In this document: positions 49,301-60,734 of the stretch, piece after piece
How positions within the stretch are numbered: position 1 is the stretch's first letter
Layout of the letters: each line of letters starts with the position of its first letter
Source of the DNA: Branchipolynoe longqiensis
Lineage: Eukaryota > Annelida > Polychaeta > Phyllodocida > Polynoidae
Length of the DNA stretch: 64,000 nt
Direction: 5' to 3'
Assembly: GCA_030323885.1 (NCBI GenBank)
Contig: CM059186.1
Span: 172,159,230 to 172,223,229, forward strand
The notes under the pieces: model-generated
The model's database searches: none
The model's input: the letters and a program-made list of their open reading frames with translations, nothing else
What the model was told of the DNA's origin: nothing
Position numbers and translations under genes: made by a program

Positions 49301-52300
49301 TGGTCTCTATTTGGTCCTCAGTTGTCACCGACTTCCTGGCTATGCATTTTGGTTGCAGGTGTTGCATCAAAAACTTTCTTGTGACCATAATGGTCGCCAG
49401 GAGATCGCCAACCATTTTATTGGTTGGCGATCAGGCGGAGACCATTGATGACTGGTCCCCAGCTGATCGACGACCGTGGCACTGCTGCCAACCACCTGCG
49501 ACCACTTGGTTAGTGGTCGGGGACTGATTTGCGACTGATGAATGGCAATCGGTTGCAAATCAGTCCCCGATCGATTGCCAACCTGTCTTCTCTGCAATTT
49601 GCAATTTTTCCGTCTGTGTTTATTTGCTTTGGTCGCAGGGATGTCGTCGATGACAGGTTTTTTTGTTGTTGCAAGAGGTCGCAAAGCGATCCCTAGCATA
49701 GTGTGACTGGGGTCCTAGGTATTAATTGATTGGTTGATGATGGTTTAGCACCATGTTGGCAGACGATATTCTAATATTAATGCTGAGCGCCAAGCTATGA
49801 AGTGACGATTATAAATATTTACATCATTGGTTTGACTTGACCAGGGTTCGAACCCATCCCACGATCTACCAAAACGGAAGACGGACGCTCAATTCTTTTG
49901 GCCATCCCGTCTGGCGCTAAACATTGTCTATGTTATTGTTAAAACGTAACATAAATAATTCACAACACGACAACAGTCGTCGCAGTGTTCTCATGTAACT
50001 ATGATGCGGCGTAAGCATGACAAAATAACAAAAACAAGTAACCCATCATTCCCAAACTCGGTAACCATGGAGAGGTAGTTATGAATCTAGACAAGCAAAC
50101 TTGTCAGTTACACTTACAGTTCTAGTTTGATACTCACACAGTTAAGAGCAGCAGTATGTAAACTATTTTACAAGTTTGATACCCACACAGTTAAGCGCAG
50201 CAGTATGTAAACTATTTTACAAGTTTGATACCCACACAGTTAAGAGCAGCAGTATGTAAACTATTTTACAAGTTTGATACCCACACAGTTAAGAGCAGCA
50301 GTATGTAAACTATTTTACAATATCCAGGTACAGTGAAACCCCGTTATAACGCGATCGTTGGGGTCAATTAAATTGCCATCGCGAAACCAGCAGCCTCGTG
50401 CTAAATCATGGTTCAGTTTACTGAATTACTATTTGAAGCAAGGAATTCTGGGTCCAGTGAATCGTCGCGTTAAATCGGGGCGCGTTATAACGGGGTTTCA
50501 CTGTACTAAACATTAGTCTTTTTTAATTTTGTTTATTATGGGAGTGGATGGTAATTATATAGACGGTCACAAGTACGCAAGGAGAGGACGGTTATGGGGG
50601 AACGGATGTGGTGGCCAAATGGGTAGAGCGCAGGCCTTCCGTGCAGGAGATCGGGAGTTCAATTTCCAGTCGAGTCAAACGAATGACATACATAGTTGAT
50701 ACTTGTCGGTTCCTAGCTTAGCGCTCGGAATTAATAAAGATCGGGCAAAGACTGGTTAGCTCAGTGTCAGGATAATGTGTCTGTGTGGGATATCGGGTCA
50801 TGGTACTGGTGGCCTGATTTCCCAGTGGTGCAGCATAAGACGCCATAAGACTGATAAGTGCACACTATCACAAGTCGGTACCCATTCTGATATGACCGTA
50901 GATGTTGCCAGGACGTAAAACACCAATAACCAACCAACAAATACACCTTTAGCAATAGAGAACTTGGGGGGGGGGGGATAATATATCAGGTCTCAATAAT
51001 AACTGGATGGTGAGCTCCCACAGAGACACCAGACGAGATGGCCGAATGAGTTAGGGCGTCCGTCTCCCATGTTGGGAGACCATGGGATCTTGGGTTCGAA
51101 CCCTGGTCGAGTCAAACCAATGACTTAAAAATTGATACTTGTTGCTTCCTAGCCAGACGCTCTGCATTATTAGGATAGGGCAAGGACTGGTTGGCTCAGT
51201 GTCAGGATAATGTGACTGAGTGGGATATTAGGTCATGGTGCTGGCAGCCTGGTCTCCCAGTTGGGCAGCACTATAAAGTTGCCATGAGTGCGCACTGTCA
51301 CAAGTCAGTACCAGTCCTGATATGACCTTATATGATGCTAGGTCGTAAAACAACAACAAACAAACTCTGTGACAGGGGTGCTAGACAACCACATAGAAAA
51401 AGTGTCAGAAGGCTGGATTATGGAAATAACCACATGATTTTGCAATCTAAAATGCTATGTATGTTGCTTAAATATTCATCTAGCATAGCCCGCTACATTT
51501 GGCGTGAATAATTGATTAAATCACGTAGATTATCTAATCTGGCATTACATACTTTGGCATCAACAACAAATGTTGTATTTCCAGTTGAGTAATCGACTGC
51601 AGAGTTTCTGACAAGAATTCTTTCTGATTAAATTATTTACTTTTTTTAAATTAATTAAAAAAAAAAATATTAATAACAAATTTCAATGACCATCACAGAT
51701 ACCTGATGATAAAGAGTTCCTTAATTGTCTGACAAATTACATGCGTTGTATCAAATTATTTCATGGTCCATGGTTTTCTTGGTATTTTTTAAAGCTCTAA
51801 TTTTAATTTTAAATCCATAGCTACATACCCCCCCTTTTTGCTTTCCTGTAATTAAAACAATTTTGTTGTTGGTGCCTCCTAGCGATGGAAACGTATAGTG
51901 TCTTTCTCACGAACAATTAATGGTCACTGAGGTTTTAATTCTAGTTTTGAGAGATATTCATATTCATTCACACATTTCTAATTGTAAGTGTCAAAGCTAT
52001 ATGATGTTAGCGCACGTCGTTAATGTCTGAGTGGATTATTGTGCGCCGACAGTCACGCTTCAGTGGGTCACCGCTGGCACGTCGGGTCAGGTGATTAATT
52101 ATGTATGCAACCTAGTTTTAGAGTGTGGATTACCCCCCGCCCCTGACACACACACACCCTCACACACACAGACACACACACCATCATCACCTCAAACACC
52201 AGGTGGGTTTTATTCTGGACAGTAGCTAGATAATTATTGGATGTATTGACAACAACAAAAAAGTTCATTAATAGTCTGACATTTCGATGCTTAGATTATG

Positions 52301-55300
52301 TGGATACTTATGAAATGATTGAGTCTTAATTGTTTTTAAAAAAAATTATTTTTATTTCGGCTGTATTTATACTGTCCATAGCATATAAGCCCAGGTATTC
52401 AGGCTTGTTTTCAATGCTGTCCAGTTGTAGTGTTGGTGTTATCTTACCACACAGTAGCTGCTGATAAGGTATTTGATTGCCTGCATTTCAGTAGCAGATA
52501 GATAGTTGGTTGGTATGGTTAGTAGCCTATGTTAGTTTTTTTGGATTTTCTCTGCATATATGTATTTTATTTGTTTCTACTTTATTACAAGACTAGCCTA
52601 CTGCTATTTACATATCATAGGCTTGTATGTAGCTGTGTGGTGTGTTATCTGGTTACTTTTGGCATGGTTACCTTCCCTTGGGCATCCCGCTGGTGGGTGG
52701 GCCATGACATATCACATGCCCCTTTGCAGTGCAGCTTAGTGGGGGGTTTCCTAGCCTTATTTTGCACAGATATTTATTGTATGTTTTTAGGTCAGGAATT
52801 TGTCGTTCCTTCACTGTTTGGGCATTCCACACCTAGGCAGTCATTTCCAGTGCGTTAAATTTTATTTGGCTTCTGGTCTGCTTTAGTAGTGGTGCATTAT
52901 TTGCTCTGGTATCCCTTTGTGGTTTTGTTAGGAGTTTATTGTTTTGACTATAGCTATATGTTAATATTTTCAAATGAATTATTCTCCTATTTTCTAGTAA
53001 TTTCACTTTGGTTCTTTTGTGTATGTCATAGGTGGGGTGCAGCTTGTCTTCGGCAGATTTTTAGGGCTCTGTTCTGCAGTATTTGCAGTTTTCTTAGAAG
53101 GTCTTTACTCGCACCAATGTAGTTTATATCTCCATAGTCAAAATAGGGGAGCACTATGCCCTTAAAGATTGTTATTGACATTTCTTGTGTCATGTAGTCT
53201 CTTAGCTTTGCAAATAGCCACAGTTTGTGGTTTACCTTTTGGATAATTTTATTTATACATAGGTTGTAGTTTAGTTGGCTGTCCAGCTCAAGACCTAGGT
53301 ATTTGTAATGGTCTACATTTTCTAATGTTTGGTTTCCTAACTTACAATGTAGTTTTCTTTCTGGCATTTGTTTATGCGAGAAGAGTACTGTTTTTGATTT
53401 GCTTGTGTTGATGGTTATTTTGTTGGACTCACACCACTCGTCTAGTTTTAGTAGGACTTTATTTAGTTTAGTTATTACCTCCTCTTCTGTGGTGCCATTT
53501 GCATATATGACTGTGTCATCTGCATATAGTTGGAGGCGTTCAGTTTGCAACCATTTTTCAATATCGTTTATATAGATTATAAAGAGCAGTGGCTCTAGCA
53601 CTGACCCTTGGGGTACACCCCATGTGACAAGTTGGTTGTCTGATAGTGTATTGTTTATTTTTGTTTTCTGTTGCTTGTTGTTCAGGTAGAATTTGATCCA
53701 ATCCATAGTGTTGGATTTTATGCCCATGGTTTTTAGTTTTTCCAGTGTGGATTTTGTTGGATTCCCAATTGACGGGCTGGTAGAATGAGTTGAGCGTCCA
53801 CCTCCCATTTTGGTAGGTCAATGGATTCGAAACCTGGTCGAGTCAAACCGATGACTTAAAAATCTATTCTTGTCACTACCTAGCCTGGTGTTGGGCATTA
53901 CTACGATAGGGCACAGAGTAATGGAATGAGGAAGACCCAATTATCCGTCCCCTGTTTAATCGACTAATATACGCACAAAAACTAATAAAACTGGGATCCT
54001 ATACTCGTGAAAATGGATATTACTTTTTGACCGCTTTTCATGCTGCGAGTTTGCCTGGGAACCCAGACTAGTGCGTGCACCATAAAGGTCCGACTGCCAT
54101 GGACCCCGGTAATCAGTTATTGATCCGTAGTGCAAAAACCTTTTTACTCCTTCATAAATGTTATTTTATTCATTTGACAAACAAAAACCAAATTTCAGCG
54201 ATATGGCGCTGGTCTTCCGGTGCTTTAACTGGAGGCTTTAGGCTTCACCATTGACAATATCATTCTCTTTCTGTATCAATGTACGCGCTGGTCGAGTCGA
54301 TAGAGCGCAGACTTCCAGTGCGGACGGTCGGAGTTCGAAACCCGGCCGAGTCAAGCCGATGACTTGTCACAGCCATGTCACTACCTATCCTGGCTCTCAG
54401 CATTACTAGGATAGGGCATGGACTGGTTCGCAATGTCAGGATAATGTGACTGAGTGGGAAATTGGGTCATGATGCTGGTGGCCTGGTCTACCAGTGGGAC
54501 AGCACTGTAAACTCACCATGAGTTCCCACTGTCACAAGTCGGTACCTGTCCTGATATTACCGTAGATGTTGCCAGGATGCAAAACCCCAACAAACAAAAC
54601 AAAACTTAGCGTAACAGCTGATATAGAACAAACACTGCGAATAGATACAAAGTTTGAGAAATGTCGTCTGCGTTGACCAGTTTGCATGACACTAACAGAC
54701 GACTTCTGACAATTTAGTAAATGTGGTCTGTCTCTTGTTGTGCATGTGGGTGAAGTTGTGATTGCTTGTACCAAAATTTGGTTTAATTTTAAATGCTTAT
54801 AGAGACTGGCTAGTTCAGTGTCAGGATAATGTGACTGAGTGGGAAATTGAGTCATGGTGCTGGCGACCTGATTTCCCAGTGATGCAGCACTATAAATTCG
54901 CCATGAGTGTGCACTGTCACAAGTCGGTAGCTGTCCTGATATGACCTTAGATGTTGCCAGGACATAAAACTCCAACAACCAACCAATTGCCTGGATGATA
55001 TCGGTCGGGGATTTGTTTGTGAAAGGAATTCGCAACCGAGTCATGCATGACGTGCACGTAGCTGTGTGTGTGTGGAGGGGTGAAGGGGGGGGGGGGGGTG
55101 GTCGGCGCGTGAGTCACCTGAGGCCGTGGAGGAATGTGTGTCGTCTGTATCACCTGGAGGGGGTGGCGAGTCCTGGGTGGGGGTGTTTGTAAGTGTGGGA
55201 GGGGGGGAATTGTATATGGGTCATTCTCTAAAGCTGGGCACAACAGTGTGACATTCTTGATGTTGGACATCCGGGCACTTATTGCGTTCACAACGCGCGA

Positions 55301-58300
55301 TGGGTAAAACAACTATCACAGCAATTTCTGCTTTTTGGTGCTTTTAAAGCAAATTTCTCTTGTTTCTATTAAATAGTTCAGATCTTTCTCTACAATTTCA
55401 CATTCAGCTTTTTTTTTTATCAGCCAATTGGAAGTTCTTGAATTTATTTTGCGAAAATAGTTTTTGAGGCCATGATCTGGTAAGGCTAACACTGACACTG
55501 ACACTCAGAATATCCCAACTTTCACTATTATCTCTGTTTTTAATACTTTCAAAGCAAATTGTTCTTAGGTTAAACTAAATACTTCATATCTTCCTCTTCA
55601 ATCACGCATTAAGATATTTTTAATCGATCCAATGAAAGTTTAAAATTTATTTTGCAAAAATAAATGCTCCGCATAAACATAGCATTGCTACAGCACACAT
55701 CACTGCGGTGTTTTACCCTTCGCGGGCTAAATTACGGGGTTGTGACGCGATGCCGACATCGAGAATGGAAACCAACAGTGAAAACCTTCCAAATAATAGC
55801 AAAAAACCTTCCAAATAATAGCCTAATCTAATGTCCTATGAAGGTTTGCATGTTGTGCATATGTCAGAGTTAAAAAAATTGAATTTCACTTTTTGAATTA
55901 TATCTTATACAAATTGAGCAATACATTAATATCACTTGTGTAACATGAAAATCAAAGACACATCCAGAACCTCATTTTAAAATATACAACATAGTCAAAC
56001 AAGATTATATTGATTACTGTTAAGCAGACAAGGTTATGACTTACAAGAAAAAAGTTGAATAATAAGTTGAAAAAAGGTTTGGCTACATGCATAGTGTAAA
56101 TGTGTAAATTTTCACTTTTTCACATTAGCACTAAATCATATAAGTAAACTTTTAATTCCTTTCTTGGGATAGCTTCAATAAATGAACTATTGCTAACATA
56201 CTTAATACACAGAGGATACAATCATTATTTGACTTGCAATCAATCAAAGAAAGAACAGATTATCAGCATCGTAATGTGGAAACCAAATATGTGATGCCCA
56301 GTTTGATGGGGAGGCCACCGAGAATTTCACCTGCCCGACCGAGTATATTATGGGCCCCTGGAAACTGGGAAATCCTTAATGTCCTTCCAGACGGGATAGC
56401 TGAATGAGTTGAGCGTCCATCTCCCGTGTTGGTAGATCGTTGGATGCGAACCCACGCGTTCGAACCCTGGTCGAGTCAAACCAAATACTTAAAAATTGAT
56501 ACTTGTAACTTCCTAGTCAGGTGCTCGGCATCATTGGGATAGGGCAAGGACTGGTTGGCTCAGTGTCAAGATAATGTGACTGAGTGGGATATCAGGTCAT
56601 GGCGGCCTGGTCTTCCAGTGGGACAACACCATAGAGTGCCATGAGTATGCACTGTCACAAGTCGGTATCCATCCTGATATGACCTTAGATGTTGCCAGGA
56701 CGTAAAACCCCATTAACCAGCCATCCATCCCGGGCCAAATAAACATCACGTAGGATAAACTGTAGCCAGACAACATAATTAGGCCATTAAGTGTATATGT
56801 TTGCTTCCGAATTTACCACACCTCACCCCGCCCGCCATGTTGATATATTCTGTCCTCCCCCCCCCCCCCCCCCCCCTTTTCTGTGTTCCTTCGCTATCAC
56901 TCACAGAGGAGACGGCAGGTCCTTTCCGTTTCCGTTTCCGGTAGGCACTTAGCTGGCGGAAGTAGGAACAGGCAGAACCGCACCATGCGCACTACCAACA
57001 CGCGGAAACCATTATATACACAGAGCCTAAAATAAACCCCACAAGCAAACAGCTTTGGAGGCATATTATCCCATTATCGTAATTTTATATTCATAAGTTA
57101 TAAATTGTTGATTCGAACAAACGGGAGTGGGGGCGGGGGAGAAACGCAAAGATGGAGCAAGAAATGTTTATTTGAAAGATTTGATTCTACGTATCTAACA
57201 TTGATACTGATGCACTGATTACAGGAGTTGTTGCCACATAGAAGGGAATACTAAGTTGATTTCATTAAACCTGTTTCATTCAGAAGCCTATCGTATCAGA
57301 GTTTTGGTATGCTTGCCAAAACTAATTTTACCTGTTTGCATTTCAAATATCTCAAAGGTTAGCCATTTAAAATAAATTACGTCAAACTAAACCAAGATAG
57401 ATTATAGTAATCAAATTAGTATTTTTATCCCAGAAAAATGGCAAACTCAAAATCATGGGTCTATGCAATTTATGCACAGTCAGACTACAGCTTGCAACCC
57501 CTTTGCGAGCAAAAACCGACGACCTTCTTGCGACCCTAGGCAAACAAGATATACATTTTTAAAAGGCATGAAAAACAATGGTTAGCAACCGGTCGCAAGC
57601 ACTGAAAATGGTCGATGCAAGGAGGTTTTTAGTCCAGCATCTGCAACCTCCTTAAGGATAAAATGATCGCCGACCAGTCGCTGACCACCTAGCGATCGCC
57701 TCTTTTTGATAATGGCCGCAAAGTGGTCTCAAGCGTAGTGTGACTGGGGTATTAGTGTATTGACTCTGCAGTAACGAAGACTGTGTAGTAATGAAGACTA
57801 ACGCTGTATCTCTCTCCTGGTCCGCGGTTCTGCTGGTCCCCAGGCGTGTGCATGTTCCTGGGCTGCGTGCTCTTCCCGGCCGGCTGGGACCACCCCGACG
57901 TGCGGCGGGTGTGTGGGGCGGAGGCCGACAAGTACCAGATCGGCAAGTGTGGCATCCGCTGGGCCTTCATCCTCGCCATCATCGGCATCTTCGACGCCTT
58001 CATCCTCGCCATCCTCGCCTTCATCCTCTCGTCACGCCAGGCGAAGCTGGTCGAATATGGCGGTCACGGGGGCATGCTCACCAAATGTATGTACATACCG
58101 GCGTCTTTCCCAGATATCAGGTGCTGTACTTTCCGTGGTCATTTGACATAGAAAGTCATCTTTACTGGTTTAAGCACGACCAAAGTTCTGTTACTGGGAA
58201 AATAGTTCACTTCATGTATGCAGGGATGAAAGATCTCCACCTTTTTTTGCTATGCTATTCAACGTTCGCAAAATGCCAATATATATGACAGCAATTATAG

Positions 58301-59605
58301 TCCGAATCATCTTATATGACCGTCAGGGGCTTAGCTAGACGTACGCCAAAACGTCCACATCGTTTTGTCAACAACAAAAAATAAATAATAAAGAGAGACA
58401 GAGAAAGTGTTAAAACCTGACTTCTGGCATTTTTCTGCGATTTCGTAACAGTGTTAATCCATTTGGGGAATATCCATGGTTTCATGGAAATTCGCCCTTG
58501 GTTCTGCCGGAACTCGCTATATGGTGCCATGGTCTTGGTCAACATTTTTACTGTCTCAGCTTAGTTCTACCAGAACCTACTAGGTGGCGCCACGCTCTCG
58601 GCCTGATTTCTACGTTTCTTGGCGGAGACCACTTTCATCCCTGTGTATAATAGGGCCCTTAAATAGTAATTTTTATTGGCTTAAACATGTCGGTGTTCTG
58701 TTACCGAGAAAGTAGTTCCTTTCATTTATGATAGGGCCTTTTGTGATCTTTCTTGGTTTAAAAATGACAATTGTTACCTAGAAAAGTAATTCATTTAATG
58801 TATGATATTATGATCTTAACTAGTGTAGTAGTCCACAATGAGCCCCACTCCCACACGGTGGCGGTAGTGACTACGCTGACCCCTGTTACTGAGAAGTAGC
58901 AACAGGTGGCAGCACGCTAGCAGGAACAGTCACGAGGGTCGACTGTTCCACCCATTGCTAGCAGTCATTCCCTGAGGAAGGTTATGTTACATGGCTAGGT
59001 AGTGGCAGATGATGATGATAATCATCATCATCATCATGTATTATGGTTAAGAGTTCCATCTTATGCTTATATATTTTATGAGACATCTTAGTGTCAGTAT
59101 TTCTAGGTAGTTTAACATTTTTATTTTATGTTAAAATCAGCATTTCTAGGTGTTTTAACATTTTATGACTCCGGATTTAATTGTATATTAAAACATGTAA
59201 CTTTTTTTTTAAACCATTAACAGTCTCAATCCTCACTACAGACAGCTTTTTTTTTTTCCTCTGAGTTTAAAAAAAATTAAAAAACCAAACATTTTTGCTT
59301 TCTTTATTTCCTTGTCCGCTCTCCTTTAAATAACCAACAGAATTCTGCAGCCATCTCTAAATAAATAAGCCATTGCAATTGGTACTCATATTTATATTTG
59401 GACTGTCACTGTCACAAGTCCTCACCTACCCATTCTTTCGTCCCTAGCGGAGATTAACGGCTACATGGCGGAGACCGAGTCGAAGCCGTCCATGATCATT
59501 CAGCCGATGAACGTGATGACCCTGCCGGCCGACGGGGCCGACTACCACTCCGAGTTCTCACACGCCTCCGCCAAGCACTCCCGGAAGGGCGACTTCTCCC
59601 TGTAG
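42942..59605 (+). CDS. LHFPL tetraspan family gene (LHFPL3/4-like), 3 coding exons
   Basis: 274-aa four-pass membrane protein of the lipoma HMGIC fusion partner-like family. Vertebrate members act at the plasma membrane as partners of other membrane proteins (LHFPL4 with GABA-A receptors, LHFPL5 with the hair-cell transduction channel). Probable membrane spans are at residues 29-49, 101-123, 129-151 and 181-204. Family signatures seen: [51 protein letters not shown] and [13 protein letters not shown]. The first extracellular loop has Cys72 and Cys83; the second has Cys165 and Cys177. The C-terminal tail after residue 205 is invertebrate-specific in look and ends KGDFSL. Introns are 14.5 kb (phase 1) and 1.4 kb (phase 1). 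Orthology to LHFPL3 is supported mainly by the neighbouring ORC5. Confidence 0.92.
43408..43975 (+). mobile_element. SINE-1 copy split by a dispersed repeat
   Basis: Head GACGGGATGGCCGAATCAGT. The body runs to TTACCATGAGTG (about 43652) and resumes at CTGTCACAAGTCGG (about 43901). The insert is a copy of the repeat at 35290-35480. It begins about 40 bases after the exon 1 donor. Confidence 0.85.
44660..45006. mobile_element. TTAA-flanked MITE, best copy of its family
   Basis: Perfect terminal inverted repeats AGTTGCATAGTCCGATG and CATCGGACTATGCAACT with TTAA outside both (44656-44659 and 45007-45010). Confidence 0.88.
45172..45531. mobile_element. TTAA-type MITE, diverged copy
   Basis: Left AGCTGCATAATCCAATG after TTAA, with a weaker right end before TTTAAG. 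Shares AAACACTTGCCTAGATTT and the TGTACTTCAAAGTAAAG interior. Confidence 0.65.
45588..45925 (-). mobile_element. SINE-1 copy
   Basis: Minus-strand copy with tail AGATGTTGCCAGGACATAAAA, CAGGATAATGTGACTGAATG and the B-box region CGAACCCTGGTCGAGTC. Confidence 0.85.
46396..46947. repeat. About 15-17-bp minisatellite
   Basis: About 35 units of (A/C)CAGAGC(A/C)TGTAT(A/C)T or similar. Open on both strands, which explains three long repetitive ORFs here; none is a gene. Confidence 0.92.
47391..48429. mobile_element. LINE fragment with 5' inversion (twin priming)
   Basis: 47391-47720 reads on the minus strand as an RT piece ([20 protein letters not shown] and the motif [10 protein letters not shown]). 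47720-48429 reads on the plus strand as the downstream part of the same protein ([35 protein letters not shown], a frame shift, then [11 protein letters not shown] and [12 protein letters not shown]). TTGGTAGTAAAAT (47377-47389) and TTGGTAGTAGAAT (48430-48442) flank it as a target duplication. The end carries ATTGATTGAT. Confidence 0.87.
49249..49712. mobile_element. MITE with CCCCTGTCACACTA ends
   Basis: Left CCCCTGTCACACTAGGCT and right TAGTGTGACTGGGG are inverted. The interior is rich in GGTCGC / GCGACC words. A diverged relative sits at about 57480-57750 (ends TAGTGTGACTGGGG). No target duplication was identified. Confidence 0.75.
49770..49915 (-). mobile_element. SINE-1 5' fragment
   Basis: Minus-strand tRNA-like head GACGGGATGGCC and B-box GGTTCGAACCC plus the start of the body. 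Tail missing. Confidence 0.75.
50128..50322. repeat. About 49-50-bp tandem repeat, four copies
   Basis: CACACAGTTAAGAGCAGCAG and TATGTAAACTATTTTACAAG repeat four times with almost no change. No palindromic repeats or unique spacers, so not CRISPR. Confidence 0.92.
50331..50503. mobile_element. pogo/Tigger-like MITE, 173 bp
   Basis: CAGTGAAACCCCGTTATAAC at the left, GTTATAACGGGGTTTCACTG at the right, and TA on both sides (50329-50330 and 50504-50505). Confidence 0.93.
50610..50940 (+). mobile_element. SINE-1 copy
   Basis: Head GTGGCCAAATGGGTAGAGCG, CAGTCGAGTCAAACG, AGGATAATGTGTCTGTGTGG and tail AGATGTTGCCAGGACGTAAA. Confidence 0.85.
51033..51362 (+). mobile_element. SINE-1, best full-length copy
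   Basis: 330 bp. Head GACGAGATGGCCGAATGAGT (A-box), B-box GGTTCGAACCC, CGAGTCAAACCAATGACTTA, AGGATAGGGCAAGGACTGG, CAGGATAATGTGACTGAGTG, GCAGCACTATAAAGTTGCC, TCCTGATATGACC and the tail AACAACAACAAAC. The two boxes show an RNA polymerase III tRNA-type promoter. Confidence 0.92.
52680..53768 (-). mobile_element. CR1/Jockey-like LINE fragment
   Basis: Minus strand: RT with [20 protein letters not shown], motif [10 protein letters not shown] and a thumb with [16 protein letters not shown]. After a frame shift near 53030 it continues as [18 protein letters not shown] and VWNAQTVKE...TYNKYLCKI, the usual end of such ORF2s. The 5' end is truncated at 53768, where a SINE starts. The clade is approximate. 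Confidence 0.88.
53769..53945 (+). mobile_element. SINE-1 relative, subfamily B tail
   Basis: Head GACGGGCTGGTAGAATGAGT, body to ACGATAGGGCACAG, then AATGGAATGAGGAAGACCCA. Directly abuts the LINE 5' end. Confidence 0.75.
54280..54600 (+). mobile_element. SINE-1 copy
   Basis: CTGGTCGAGTCGATAGAGCG head, B-box GAGTTCGAAACCC, CAATGTCAGGATAATGTGAC, tail AGATGTTGCCAGGATGCAAA. Confidence 0.85.
54800..54985 (+). mobile_element. SINE-1, 3' half
   Basis: Starts at ACTGGCTAGTTCAGTGTCAG and runs to the tail GTTGCCAGGACATAAAAC. Confidence 0.82.
55215..56309. mobile_element. Longer relative of the 16475 MITE
   Basis: Left end TATGGGTCATTCTCTAAAGC. Shares AACCTTCCAAATAATA, TATGAAGGTTT, TTATTTGACTTGC and GTGGAAACCAAATATGTG with 16475-16941. 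The right terminal repeat breaks at about 56309. Confidence 0.65.
56388..56730 (+). mobile_element. SINE-1 copy
   Basis: Head GACGGGATAGCTGAATGAGT, B-box GTTCGAACCCTGG, CAAGATAATGTGACTGAGTG, tail AGATGTTGCCAGGACGTAAA. Confidence 0.88.
57844..58086 (+). CDS. LHFPL-like coding exon 2
   Basis: Acceptor TCTGCTGGTCCCCAG, donor AAAT|GTATGT. Encodes (G)[18 protein letters not shown] through the TM4 block [18 protein letters not shown] to [11 protein letters not shown]-rich third positions (CTC, ATC, GCC) contrast with the AT-rich surroundings, supporting a real coding exon. Confidence 0.95.
58221..58643. mobile_element. MITE, CAGGGATGAAAG family
   Basis: CAGGGATGAAAGATCTCC at the left, GGAGACCACTTTCATCCCTG at the right, in LHFPL intron 2. 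TGTAT lies near both borders. Confidence 0.78.
58644..59447 (+). other. Rest of LHFPL intron 2
   Basis: Non-coding. (ATGATG)n at 59008-59037 and A/T runs near 59200-59290. Nothing else is recognised. Confidence 0.6.
59448..59605 (+). CDS. LHFPL-like coding exon 3 and stop
   Basis: Acceptor CTTTCGTCCCTAG. Encodes (S)[35 protein letters not shown] and [16 protein letters not shown], then TAG at 59603-59605. Cytoplasmic tail. The phase (T|CG) agrees with exon 2, and codon use is GC3-rich like exon 2. Confidence 0.88.
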
Positions 59606-60120
59606 ACGCCGGCCCGAACCCCCGCCCCGCCCGGTCTCCGCATCTACCCCGCCCGGTCTCCCCATCTACCCCGCCCGGTCTCCCCATCTACCCCGCCCGG
59701 TCTACCCGGCCGCTCCTTCCGTCTGCCGCCCCTCCCCTCTCCCCGGCCGACAGGAATTATTTTGTTAGTGCTACTTTAGTGTGCGGTCTATCGCAGTATC
59801 CGTAGTCTACGCTGTGAGATGACCTGATCTGTCTACCGAGACCTCAGCTGATTTTGTGACCTGTATCCTCCTCAAATTGAAGGTTCGGGTTAAGTAAATA
59901 GACCACACGCTGAAGTGTAGAAAGGCAGGTAGAGCGCACACTAAAGTGGCACTATTTCGCACGCTAAAGTGGCACGTTTGTATGCTAAAGTGGCACTATT
60001 TCGCATGCTAAAGTGGCACGTTTGCATGCTAAAGTGGCACTATTTCGCATGCTAAAGTGGCACTATTTCGCATGCTAAAGTGGCATTATTTCGCACGCTA
60101 AAATAGCACCATTCTGTGAC
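59606..60120 (+). repeat. LHFPL 3' UTR region with two minisatellites
   Basis: CCCCGCCCGGTCTCC(C/G)CATCTA repeats four times at 59623-59704. (GCATGCTAAAGTGGCAC(T)) words repeat about eight times at 59938-60110. The end of the transcript was not determined; AATAAA at 60491 is a candidate. Confidence 0.7.
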
Positions 60121-60720
60121 TGTCGAATCGAAGTTGTATTGGTGATAGGGTGGGGTTTATTCTTTTGGCCATCGGGGTGGGCGAGGTAGGATAAAATATA
60201 GCACACAGAAATTGTGAAAGTGGATTCTAAATTATGAGGTTAAAGTCCATTAAACTACATGTTTTCTTATATTTTTTTCAAATCAAAAGTAGTGGGTAAA
60301 TATTAAGATATATTTGAAGAATATATTTGGCTTCTTAAATTAAGAATTGATGTGATCATTTCATTTACCCAGCATGTAGATAATTTTTACCACTTTTTTT
60401 AATGGGTTGAATTTCACCCCTTACTGCAAGTACGGGGCGAATCTACTGTGACCATGCTATATTCTAATGGACTTCCACATGCAGAGCGACAATAAATAAC
60501 ATGCGCAAAAGATTTGTTTAGTGGTACAGTGAGTGTCGGTTACAGTGTGAAGGGGTGGTGGCGCCACCATCCGAGCTACGGTTGGGGAGGCGAGAGCAGT
60601 AGATGACTAGGCTAAACTCCATCAGTCCATGAACTGTGTGAGTGATGCGGGGAAAGGAGGGATATTCCGGGATATTATACTCATATAATTTGTATACCGC
60701 ATATAATATATGTATAATAT
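60121..60720. other. Likely distal 3' UTR or intergenic; no gene seen
   Basis: AT-rich, with AATAAA at about 60491-60496, which could end the LHFPL message. A (TA)n tract starts at 60700. Confidence 0.35.
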
Positions 60721-60734
60721 ATATATTATATATA

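Noticed and set aside
50128..50322. Regular repeats resembling a CRISPR array
   Set aside because: The repeats are contiguous without unique spacers, in a eukaryotic genome.
51033..51110. Functional tRNA genes at SINE heads
   Set aside because: Heads have A- and B-boxes but acceptor stems do not pair, and each is followed by a SINE body.
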